Shown piece after piece: positions 1 to 6,145 of a stretch of DNA of 8,911 bases. This DNA is from an uncultured Porphyromonadaceae bacterium (lineage in GTDB: Bacteria; Bacteroidota; Bacteroidia; Bacteroidales; Muribaculaceae). The position numbers were made by a program, and so were the translations under genes. The notes under the pieces were generated by a model. That model saw only the letters and a list, made by a program, of their open reading frames with translations, made no database searches and was not told the origin of the DNA. The stretch is from assembly GCA_900550645.1 (NCBI GenBank), contig URTA01000079.1:1-8911 (forward strand), in the 5' to 3' direction. Every line of letters begins with the position of its first letter. The stretch's first letter is position 1.

Positions 1-762
1 GACTTCGCCCGCCTGGCCGGCATGCAGCCTGTTGCCGCGCTTATGGAAATCATGAGCGACGACGGCTCAATGGCTCGTCTGCCCGAATTGCGCCGCCGTG
101 CCGACGAGTGGGGGCTGAAGCTTGTGTCGATAGCCGACCTGATAAAGTACCGTCTTGCCAACGACTCGCTGGTCGAAATGGGCGAGGAAGTGGATATGCC
201 GACTGCTTACGGCCATTTCCGCCTCATTCCGTTCCACCAGAAGGACAACGGACTGGAACATATCGCGCTTATCAAGGGTGACCTGCGTGACGGCCAGCCG
301 GCTCTGGTGCGTGTGCACAGCAGCTGCGCCACTGGCGACATTTTCGGCTCGCTGCGCTGCGAGTGCGGCGAGCAGCTCCACCGTGCCATGCGCATGATTG
401 AGCAGGAGGGGAGAGGCGCAGTCATCTACCTCAACCAGGAGGGACGCGGCATCGGGCTGATGGACAAGATAAAGGCATACAAGCTCCAGGAGGGCGGCAT
501 GGACACTGTCGAGGCCAACCTACACCTGGGACACAAGGCCGACGAGCGCGACTACGGCGTGGGCGCGAACATACTCCATGCCTTGGGTATCAGCAAGATG
601 CGCCTGATGACAAACAACCCGATGAAGCGTGTGGCCCTCGAGGGATACGGACTTGAGATAACGGAGAACGTGCCTCTCGAAATCGAGCCTAACGAGTACA
701 ACCGATTCTATATGCACACCAAGAAGAACCGCATGGGGCATGACCTGCACAATGTGGACTGA
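1..762 (+). CDS. ribBA: RibBA, 3' part: end of DHBP synthase domain plus complete GTP cyclohydrolase II domain (5'-truncated by window)
   Basis: Bifunctional riboflavin-synthesis enzyme of the cytoplasm. The RibB part makes 3,4-dihydroxy-2-butanone 4-phosphate from ribulose 5-phosphate; the RibA part opens GTP to the pyrimidine precursor, formate and pyrophosphate. The reading frame is open from base 1, so the gene starts outside the window; the ATG at 22 is internal. Counting from the first codon at 1, residues 1-50 match the end of the DHBP synthase domain (DDGSMARLPEL, then SIADLIKYR). The rest is GTP cyclohydrolase II: the zinc site C-x10-C-x-C is at Cys109, Cys120 and Cys122, followed by NQEGRGIGL, the ADERDYG segment (residues 180-186) that carries the catalytic Asp/Arg in the family, and MTNNP. 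It ends in TGA at 760. A family RibBA is about 400 residues, so roughly 150 are missing upstream. It probably shares a transcript with the peptidase 34 nt downstream. Confidence 0.96.
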   Translation, partial: DFARLAGMQPVAALMEIMSDDGSMARLPELRRRADEWGLKLVSIADLIKYRLANDSLVEMGEEVDMPTAYGHFRLIPFHQKDNGLEHIALIKGDLRDGQPALVRVHSSCATGDIFGSLRCECGEQLHRAMRMIEQEGRGAVIYLNQEGRGIGLMDKIKAYKLQEGGMDTVEANLHLGHKADERDYGVGANILHALGISKMRLMTNNPMKRVALEGYGLEITENVPLEIEPNEYNRFYMHTKKNRMGHDLHNVD

Positions 763-796
763 CAAATGACTAACCCTCTCTAAACGATACGGATAC

Positions 797-3586
797 ATGA
801 AGAAAATACTGTTGCCGATACTCGGCATTACGCTCGCTGTCGGCATGGTAAATGCCAAGAAGGTGCTTGACCACACGTCGTTTGACGACTGGAAGTCGGT
901 GCGCGTGGACCGTCTTTCCAACGACGGCCGTTGGGCTGCATACGAGGTCAACCCCCAGGAGGGGAACGGCACGCTGACGCTGCGCAATGTCAAGACTGGC
1001 AAGACCATAACCATTTCCCGGGGCTACAACCCGAAATTCACCGCCGACTCGCGCAACGCCGTGGCTCTGATCAAGCCGCTGTTTGCCGACACGCGCAAGG
1101 CCAAGATTGACAAGAAGAAAGATTTCGACATGCCGCAGGATTCGCTCGCGATAGTTGACCTGACCAGCGGCAACGTCACCAAGATAGCCAACGTAATCCG
1201 CTACGGCATCGGCAAGGAGGGCGGCGAATGGGTGGCATACCTGAGCTGCGACACCGCGCACATCACCCCAAAGGCGTTGAAGGACAAGAAGGCCGGCCGT
1301 CCGCTCGTGTTGCGCAACCTGCGCAGCGGCGAGAGCAAAATCGTCAACTGGGTCAAGGAGTTCTCGTTCTCCGAGGACGGCATGCGCATAGCTGCGTCGC
1401 TCGCCACCTGCGGCAAGGACTCAACCGCTACCGACGGCATCGGCATCATCAGCCTTCCGGACACGAATTTGTTCCTCATCGACCGCGACAAGGTGTTCTA
1501 CAGTGCACCCGTGCTCAACCGTGCCGGCACTGCTGTGTCATACGTCGCCTCGACTGACTCCACCGAGACCGGCACGCGCAAGTCTGTGCTGTACCTCGCC
1601 GACCTGGGCAAGGGCAGCGACAACTTCCCCGAGCCGCGTGCGCTTTGCGACAGCCGCATGTCGCTCGCCGGTGCGGACTCGCTCTTCGTCAATCAGTACA
1701 CCGTGCCGCAGTTCTCGCATGACGGCAAGCGGCTCATCGCCGGCGTTGCCCGCTATGTCGCTCCCGACGACACGACAATAGTTGATTTCGAGCGTGCCGA
1801 CCTCGACATCTGGCGTTGGGACGCACCTTATACTCCCCCCAAGGAGCTGAAGATGGTGGAGGAAGCCCGCAAGCAGACATTCCCGATAGTGTTTGACCTC
1901 GCGAGCGGACAGCAGCGTTTCATCACCGACAACCCCCTCGTCGCGCTCAAGCCCTCCAACCGCTGGGACGGCGACTATGTGCTGGTCAAAGACCCGTCAG
2001 AGGGCATCATCTCGCAGCAGTGGGACTATGCAGCTCCGGAACACCTCGCCGTATACGACCTGCGCTCCGGCAAGCAGACAGACATAACGGACGCTCCGCA
2101 GGAGATGTCTGACATTTCGCCGTGCGGCAAATATGTGGCTTGGTACAATGACATGGCATACCACATCTACAACAACGCTACCGGCGAGACTGTCGAAATA
2201 TCAGACGTGATACCCTATCCGACATGGGACGAGGACCAGGACATACCGATGATGCGCCAGCCCTACGGCATCGCCGGGTGGCTCGACGGCGACAAGGCTC
2301 TGCTCGTATATGACCGCTACGACATCTGGAGCGTTGACCCGACTGGCAAGACCAAGCCCGTTTGCCTCACCGCCGGCGAGGGACGCAAGACCAACCGCCG
2401 TTTCCGCTACATCAAGACCGACAGCGAGGAGATTTCCATAGCACCGGGTCGCGAGATGCTCCTCTCTGTGTTTGACTATACCGACAAGCGCAACGGATAT
2501 GCTACCCTGACAGCCGGCAAGTCTGCCGCCCCGGACATCAAGGTGCTCGACACGTACACGTTCTCACAGCTGCGCAAGGCCAAGAACGCCAATGTGTACG
2601 CATACCAGCGTGCCAACTTCAACACCTCACCCGATGTGTGGATAGCGCAGAACAACAATTTCCGCAACGCTGCCAAAGTCACTGACGCCAACCCGCAGAT
2701 GAAGGACTACAACTGGGGCGACGCGCAGCTCGTGAAGTGGTATTCATATTCCGGCGACCTGACCGAGGGCGTGCTTTACACACCCGAGGACCTCGACAAG
2801 AGCAAGAAATACCCGATGCTCGTGGTCTTCTACGAGCGCAACAGCGAGGAGCTGTACCGCCACTACACCATGGAACCCTCGTGGAGCTGGGTCAACTACC
2901 CGTTCTATGTCAGCCGTGGATATGTGGTGTTTGTTCCCGACGTGAAATACGCACCCGGCATACCCGGCGAAAGCGCATACAACTATATTTGCTCCGGCGT
3001 GGAAGACCTCTGCAAGAAGTACCCGTGGATAGACCGTGACCGCATCGGCATCGACGGACAGAGCTGGGGCGGCTACCAGACATCGTTCCTCGTTACCCGC
3101 ACTGACATGTTCGCTTGCGCTGGCTCGGGCGCGCCCGTTGCAAACATGACCTCCGCTTTCGGCGGCATACGCTGGGGTTCGGGCGAATCGCGCCAGGCGC
3201 AGTATGAGTGCGGGCAGTCGCGCATAGGCCGCAACCTGTGGGAGGCGCCGCAGCTCTACATCGCCAACTCCCCGGTGTTCTACGCAGACCGCGTCAATAC
3301 GCCGCTGCTCATCATGCACAACGACCAGGACGGCGCAGTGCCTTGGTATCAGGGCATCGAGATGTTCATGGCGTTGCGCCGCTTGCAGAAGCCCGTATGG
3401 ATGCTGCAATACAACGGCGAGGCGCACAACATCCGCGCACGCAAGAACCGCAAGGACATCACCATACGCCTGCAGCAGTTCTTCGACCACTACCTGAAGG
3501 GAGCGCCGATGCCCGTATGGATGAAGGACGGCATTCCAGCCACTCGCAAAGGCCAGGAGATGGGAACGGAATTGACCGCAGAGTGA
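797..3586 (+). CDS. Secreted S9-family (prolyl oligopeptidase-type) serine peptidase
   Basis: Predicted exported serine peptidase, 929 residues, likely periplasmic or outer-surface, cleaving oligopeptides. The N-terminus MKKILLPILGITLAVGMVNA is a Sec signal peptide (cleavage probably after Ala20). Residues of about 25-650 have the repeated β-strand character of the S9 β-propeller (for example SNDGRWAAYEV, SEDGMRIA, SPCGKYVAWY). Residues of about 690-905 are the α/β-hydrolase domain. The triad is visible: Ser756 in GQSWGGYQ, Asp845 in HNDQDGAVP, His877 in GEAHNIR. All three are intact and the reading frame is unbroken. The length fits the large Bacteroidetes S9 peptidases; it could be dipeptidyl- or acylaminoacyl-peptidase-like, and the specificity cannot be read from sequence. 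The ATG at 797 is chosen because it starts directly at the signal peptide. It lies 34 nt after ribBA with no visible promoter between, and an intrinsic terminator follows the stop. Confidence 0.93.
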   Translation: MKKILLPILGITLAVGMVNAKKVLDHTSFDDWKSVRVDRLSNDGRWAAYEVNPQEGNGTLTLRNVKTGKTITISRGYNPKFTADSRNAVALIKPLFADTRKAKIDKKKDFDMPQDSLAIVDLTSGNVTKIANVIRYGIGKEGGEWVAYLSCDTAHITPKALKDKKAGRPLVLRNLRSGESKIVNWVKEFSFSEDGMRIAASLATCGKDSTATDGIGIISLPDTNLFLIDRDKVFYSAPVLNRAGTAVSYVASTDSTETGTRKSVLYLADLGKGSDNFPEPRALCDSRMSLAGADSLFVNQYTVPQFSHDGKRLIAGVARYVAPDDTTIVDFERADLDIWRWDAPYTPPKELKMVEEARKQTFPIVFDLASGQQRFITDNPLVALKPSNRWDGDYVLVKDPSEGIISQQWDYAAPEHLAVYDLRSGKQTDITDAPQEMSDISPCGKYVAWYNDMAYHIYNNATGETVEISDVIPYPTWDEDQDIPMMRQPYGIAGWLDGDKALLVYDRYDIWSVDPTGKTKPVCLTAGEGRKTNRRFRYIKTDSEEISIAPGREMLLSVFDYTDKRNGYATLTAGKSAAPDIKVLDTYTFSQLRKAKNANVYAYQRANFNTSPDVWIAQNNNFRNAAKVTDANPQMKDYNWGDAQLVKWYSYSGDLTEGVLYTPEDLDKSKKYPMLVVFYERNSEELYRHYTMEPSWSWVNYPFYVSRGYVVFVPDVKYAPGIPGESAYNYICSGVEDLCKKYPWIDRDRIGIDGQSWGGYQTSFLVTRTDMFACAGSGAPVANMTSAFGGIRWGSGESRQAQYECGQSRIGRNLWEAPQLYIANSPVFYADRVNTPLLIMHNDQDGAVPWYQGIEMFMALRRLQKPVWMLQYNGEAHNIRARKNRKDITIRLQQFFDHYLKGAPMPVWMKDGIPATRKGQEMGTELTAE

Positions 3587-3611
3587 CGATATAGCCACAT
3601 ATCAAATATGC

Positions 3612-3653
3612 AAACAGGGGCGTGCCGTCAAAGCACGCCCCCGTTTCGTTTTT
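3612..3653 (+). terminator. Rho-independent terminator after the S9 peptidase
   Basis: A 9-bp perfect GC stem (GGGGCGTGC at 3617-3625 with GCACGCCCC at 3633-3641) and a 7-nt loop. The stem can be lengthened by AAAC/GTTT across one mismatch, and it is followed by TTTCGTTTTT. It begins 25 nt after the peptidase stop codon, so it most likely ends the ribBA-peptidase transcript. Its left half is nearly identical to the hairpin at 4165-4206. Confidence 0.85.
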
Positions 3654-3699
3654 GTATTGTGTGTTGCTGCTGTAGTGCTTCAGCAAATGTCATTGTGTT

Positions 3700-3804
3700 G
3701 TCAGGGTAGGGACACGGCGTGCCGTGTCCGCACGAAGTCACTGCAATTCAACGATATACATAATAGCCGTCCTTCGGACACGGCACGCCGTGTCCCTACC
3801 TGTC
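3700..3804. repeat. Inverted-repeat element, copy 1 (REP-pair/MITE-like)
   Basis: Two perfect 26-bp inverted arms (3705-3730 and 3775-3800) flank a 44-nt spacer. Each arm contains a 20-bp near-palindrome of its own, GGACACGGC-GT-GCCGTGTCC, so the unit can fold either as one long hairpin or as two small ones. The edges are GTCAG at 3700 and CTGTC at 3800-3804. A homologous element in the opposite orientation lies at 8732-8835, with the spacer also conserved (GAAGTC and ATATACA). It encodes nothing. It sits between the convergent ends of the peptidase and the small HigA-like gene. The type is inferred from structure alone. Confidence 0.85.
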
Positions 3805-3817
3805 GGGGATAACACGG

Positions 3818-4018
3818 CTATGATTTTTCGGGTGAGAAAATGGAGGGTTTGCCTATGGGGTAATGCTCCTCGTCGTAGTCAGCTACAAGGTTGCCGAGCA
3901 ATGTGAGTTCGACCATTTGCGGGTCGTCAGCCGGGGTGTCTTCCGGTAGCCCGAGCATCAGCTCTTCTACGCGCTTCAGTGCTGCCTGATACTGCATTTC
4001 ATTCTCTATCTTGGTCAT
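3818..4018 (-). CDS. Small HigA-type antitoxin N-terminal region without the HTH domain (possible remnant)
   Basis: A 66-residue product if started at the ATG at 4018 (MTKIENEMQYQAALKRVEEL...). An in-frame ATG at 4045 would add nine residues (MFNHINSAE). I prefer 4018 because the family usually begins near the MTKI-type segment. From memory, the pattern YxAALxRVEEL, DTPADDP, LxxLVADYxEEHYPIGKPS matches the N-terminal helical part of Bacteroidales HigA/XRE-family antitoxin-like regulators. In those proteins it is followed by a helix-turn-helix of about 50 residues. Here the frame reads SIFSPEKS and stops at 3818, exactly where the HTH should begin, and the inverted-repeat element starts 13 bases beyond. 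No toxin gene is adjacent. It may be a truncated remnant or a genuine short HTH-less form. No convincing promoter was found. Confidence 0.6.
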   Translation of the reverse strand: MTKIENEMQYQAALKRVEELMLGLPEDTPADDPQMVELTLLGNLVADYDEEHYPIGKPSIFSPEKS

Positions 4019-4045
4019 CTCTGCGGAGTTTATATGGTTGAACAA

Positions 4046-4150
4046 TTCAGCAAATATTATTCCATTCGTTGCAGCGTGCTGCGTTTTGTCCGAATGTTAT
4101 AGTAATTCGGCGATATACACGCTGTTCGATCTTCAGGAATGGCACGCCTT
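4046..4150. repeat. Decayed third copy of the inverted-repeat element
   Basis: It aligns with copy 1 in the same orientation. TTCAGCAAAT-T-ATT at 4046-4061 matches 3679-3694. GCAGCGTGCTGCGTTTTGTCCG at 4071-4092 matches the left arm with changes. TAATTC..CGATATACA at 4102-4118 matches the spacer, and GGCACGCC at 4141-4148 matches the right arm. The arms no longer pair well, so it looks like an older, degenerate copy. It covers the region just upstream of the HigA-like gene. The outer boundaries are approximate. Confidence 0.6.
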
Positions 4151-4164
4151 GTATCTGCTTAGAT

Positions 4165-4206
4165 ATGCAAGCAGGGGCGTGCCGTAAGCACGCCCCTGCT
4201 TCGCAT
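4165..4206 (-). terminator. Strong GC hairpin after the 311-aa LRR gene, probable terminator
   Basis: A perfect 14-bp stem (4169-4182 with 4188-4201) with a 5-nt loop. It can be extended by ATGC/GCAT across one bulged base. It begins 16 nt past the stop of the minus-strand LRR gene and points to transcript end or 3' protection. No long U-tract follows on the minus strand, so intrinsic termination is less certain than at 3612. The left half repeats that terminator's sequence with one mismatch over 23 nt. Confidence 0.6.
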
Positions 4207-4221
4207 GAGGAGGAGGATTGG

Positions 4222-5157
4222 TCATTCTCCGATTTCCTTGATGTTGTCGAAATCTGACCAGTTCTTGGCGTTGCGGTATTTCTGCTTGCTTCCCTTGGGG
4301 ACGTACAGCGTGCCGTACATCAGTGTCATTTCGGAGAATGGCTGGCCGCTCTCCAACACTGCCGGCTCGGTCGCTTCGCAGGTCACAGTCACAATGCGGC
4401 ACAGTCCTCCGAATGCACCGCCTCCAATTTCTGTCACAGAGCTGGGGATTGTAATTGAAACCAACGAAGTGCAGTCATAGAATGCATGGTTTCCGATCGA
4501 GGTCACGCTTGCCGGGATGTTGATGCTTTCGAGAGAAGTGCAGCCACTGAATGTATCACGGCTTATTGAGGTCACGCTCGCCGGGATGCTGACGCTCTCA
4601 AGCATTGAACAACCTTGAAAAGCCTCATTGGCTATGCTCGTTACAGACTGCGGTATGTCGAAATTTGTCAGTTCGCTCGCTTTCGGCATTGAGAGCAGCT
4701 TTGTCTTTGACTTGTTGTACAGCACCCCATCCTGGCTGCTGTATGAAGGGTTGTCGGCAGACACGTTTACTGCTTTTAGTTTTGGGAATTGCACTACATA
4801 TTTCTGGCTGGAATCGTCATAAAAAGTGTATGTGGAATTGAATCTGTTATATTGGATTTCAACTATCGATGCGGGGAGGGACAGTGTGGTCAATTCAGAG
4901 CTTCGCATATACGAATTTCGACCTACGGCAATCACAGTGTAGTTTTTGCCTTTGTATTTCACAGTTTCAGGGATAACTGCCTCTTTAACATTCCCGCTGA
5001 AACCGGTTACGGCTACTGCGTTTGTACCAAGATCAGAATATGTTATGCCTTCAACATCAAACTTGGCAGCGGCAGTGAGGCAGGAAATTGACACTGCTGC
5101 GAGCATTGCTGCCCGCAACAGTGCCGGTTTCATGAGTTTTCTCATCGTGCTTTTCAT
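4222..5157 (-). CDS. Secreted BspA-like leucine-rich-repeat protein (311 aa)
   Basis: Exported protein of the BspA/TpLRR (LRR_5) type, a fold used for surface adhesion and protein-protein contact; the ligand is unknown. The N-terminus MKSTMRKLMKPALLRAAMLAAVSIS...TAAA is a signal peptide with cleavage probably near Ala31. The Cys26 context (SISC) lacks a good lipobox. ATGs at 5145 and 5133 are alternative starts; 5157 is taken because it lies 5 nt after the upstream stop. Residues 33-80 form the usual N-terminal cap (FDVEGITYS). Residues 130-155 carry the family insert DNPSYSSQDGVLYNKSKTKL. About four 23-residue repeats of the IPxSVTSIxxxAFxxCTSLxS type follow (168-250), and the C-terminus has the YVPKGSKQKYRNAKNWSDF signature. 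It lacks the sorting-type C-terminal domain of the 699-aa paralogue, so its anchoring is unclear. It forms a unit with the nuclease-fold gene upstream. Confidence 0.9.
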   Translation of the reverse strand: MKSTMRKLMKPALLRAAMLAAVSISCLTAAAKFDVEGITYSDLGTNAVAVTGFSGNVKEAVIPETVKYKGKNYTVIAVGRNSYMRSSELTTLSLPASIVEIQYNRFNSTYTFYDDSSQKYVVQFPKLKAVNVSADNPSYSSQDGVLYNKSKTKLLSMPKASELTNFDIPQSVTSIANEAFQGCSMLESVSIPASVTSISRDTFSGCTSLESINIPASVTSIGNHAFYDCTSLVSITIPSSVTEIGGGAFGGLCRIVTVTCEATEPAVLESGQPFSEMTLMYGTLYVPKGSKQKYRNAKNWSDFDNIKEIGE

Positions 5158-5162
5158 CTCTC

Positions 5163-5633
5163 TTACGGCAGTTTGGAGAAATCAGTCACGATGTATTGAG
5201 CCATTGCCGCACGGATGCCTTTGGGAGAAGCAAGCAGCAGGCTGTATTTGCCGATGTTCTTTCCCTTGACGTTGCGTGAGGCTATCTGCACGAAGTCCAT
5301 GGAGTTGACGAGCCAGAACGTGTTGTGCTGCTCAACATAGAATACGAACCAGTATTCTGGTCTCGGGTTCGGGCATTTGATTGCCGCGAACAGACCGCCT
5401 GTTCTTACAGACTTGATTTGTATTTCCTGGAAGCGTGATGCCGGTTTGTTGCCTGATGCGTCACAGTCCGAGCAGTTGTCCTCGGTGCAGCCTGTGCATT
5501 TGGTGGCGACAATCATGTCGATGCCATGGTCGTCTGATGAAGGAATGTACACGTCGCGGTCTTCGCGCAGGAGCATGGACTCTACGAGTCTCTCGATGGA
5601 ATGTCCAAAAGTGATGTTGTTCTTTATTGCCAT
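5163..5633 (-). CDS. PD-(D/E)XK-fold protein with inserted four-cysteine cluster (156 aa)
   Basis: Small cytoplasmic protein resembling the DUF4365/Mrr-like branch of the restriction-endonuclease fold. Visible elements: helix with Glu14 (GHSIERLVE), DDHGID with Asp39, EIQIKS with Glu70, Gln72 and Lys74 in the position of the (D/E/Q)xK motif, then YWFVFYVEQHNTFWLV (residues 94-109), typical of the core strands after the active site. Between Asp39 and the QIK strand sits C-x2-C-x4-C-x2-C (Cys46, 49, 54, 57), probably a zinc-binding loop. There is no signal peptide, DNA-binding domain or methylase partner. The frame stays open 97 codons upstream (to a TTG near 5924), but that stretch is homologous to noncoding leader elsewhere, so I chose ATG 5633. 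The LRR gene starts 5 nt after its stop. Whether it is an active nuclease is unknown. Family placement is from motif reading, not a search. Confidence 0.72.
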   Translation of the reverse strand: MAIKNNITFGHSIERLVESMLLREDRDVYIPSSDDHGIDMIVATKCTGCTEDNCSDCDASGNKPASRFQEIQIKSVRTGGLFAAIKCPNPRPEYWFVFYVEQHNTFWLVNSMDFVQIASRNVKGKNIGKYSLLLASPKGIRAAMAQYIVTDFSKLP

Positions 5634-5662
5634 CTCTGTATGTTTTGGGTTGCCTCGGTCAT
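5624..5662 (-). other. Possible upstream ORF (MTEATQNIQRWQ) overlapping the nuclease-fold start
   Basis: An ATG directly preceded by GAGGAG opens a 12-codon frame whose TAA overlaps the first codons of the downstream gene by 10 nt. The equivalent ATG in the second leader opens MTEAQLQN (8259-8285). The start and first four codons are conserved, but the GAGGAG abuts the ATG with no usual spacing, so translation is doubtful. Confidence 0.2.
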
Positions 5663-5986
5663 CTCCTCGTCGGCAGTTAATATAAAAGAAAAGCGTGAGA
5701 ATCTGTATCCGTTGCCCGTTCATCGAATAGAGGCCTTCGCATTGCCCGGTACAGTGAACGAGCAACTGAGAAGCCCACGCTATATATGCAGCATCATGCC
5801 GCCGTGTCTTCTCACGAAGCTGGCGGACGGCCGATGTCGTCATACATCTACATAGGCATTCACCAGTTGCCTCATCCCCGACTGTACCAAAGAAATTTGC
5901 GAAGTTTCTATTCGTCAGGAACAAAGCGCGTGATAAACGCTTTATACAAAATGTTTCGTGCGAGCGGCGGGCATGCCGTCACCCTC
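5634..5986 (-). promoter_or_regulatory. Long 5' leader, copy 1 (upstream of nuclease-fold/LRR unit)
   Basis: About 350 nt of untranslated leader if transcription starts some 7 nt past the -7 box. It holds two blocks shared with the leader at 8246-8634. The first, 5866-5943, matches 8494-8571 at 70 of 78 positions without gaps. The second, 5651-5717, matches 8274-8342 with a 2-nt indel and roughly ten changes. The middle is diverged with short shared words (GAAC..GCAACT, CATCTAC). A hairpin in the first block is preserved with a U·G to U-A change. The leader is open in frame with the following gene, but the homologous copy has in-frame stops, which argues against coding. I do not recognise it as a known riboswitch. 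Confidence 0.65.
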
Positions 5987-5992
5987 ACGCTG

Positions 5993-6024
5993 CAAAGTTA
6001 CTGCAAAGTTTTCATTCATGCAAT
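5993..6024 (-). promoter_or_regulatory. Bacteroidetes-type promoter for leader copy 1
   Basis: Read on the minus strand: ATTG at 6024-6021, a 20-nt spacer, then TAACTTTG at 6000-5993. This matches the Bacteroidetes σABfr pattern of a TTG core at -33 and TAnnTTTG at -7. It lies about 50 nt downstream of the terminator of the 699-aa LRR gene, so the nuclease-fold/LRR unit is independently transcribed. Confidence 0.8.
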
Positions 6025-6073
6025 TTTTTAACACGCAAATATGTGGCAATCAAATTGGTGCAGTGTGCTTTGC

Positions 6074-6114
6074 ACAAAAAATGAGGTTGCACCGCAATTG
6101 TTGGTGCAACCTCA
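6074..6114 (-). terminator. Rho-independent terminator of the 699-aa LRR gene
   Basis: A 12-bp perfect stem (TGAGGTTGCACC at 6082-6093 with GGTGCAACCTCA at 6103-6114) and a 9-nt loop. On the minus strand it is followed by ATTTTTTG. It lies 32 nt beyond the stop codon. Confidence 0.88.
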
Positions 6115-6145
6115 CAGGCTGGTGTATTATTGTGTTTCTCGCGGG

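Noticed and set aside
763..796. Separate promoter for the S9 peptidase
   Set aside because: The gap is only 34 nt and contains no TAnnTTTG or TTG pair.
2744..3598. 284-codon minus-strand open frame and several + frames inside the peptidase gene
   Set aside because: They lie antisense or out of frame to a gene with a signal peptide and intact triad; they are by-products of GC-rich codon use.
3700..3804. Repeated arms as CRISPR repeats or a phage attachment site
   Set aside because: There are only two arms per unit, in inverted orientation, with a homologous rather than unique spacer and no integrase nearby.
3818..4045. Complete toxin-antitoxin module
   Set aside because: Only the N-terminal antitoxin-like part is present; no toxin ORF lies on either side.
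4046..4061. -7 promoter box (AATATTTG) before the HigA-like gene
   Set aside because: It has a mismatch at the first position of TAnnTTTG and no TTG at suitable distance upstream; it also lies in repeat-related sequence.
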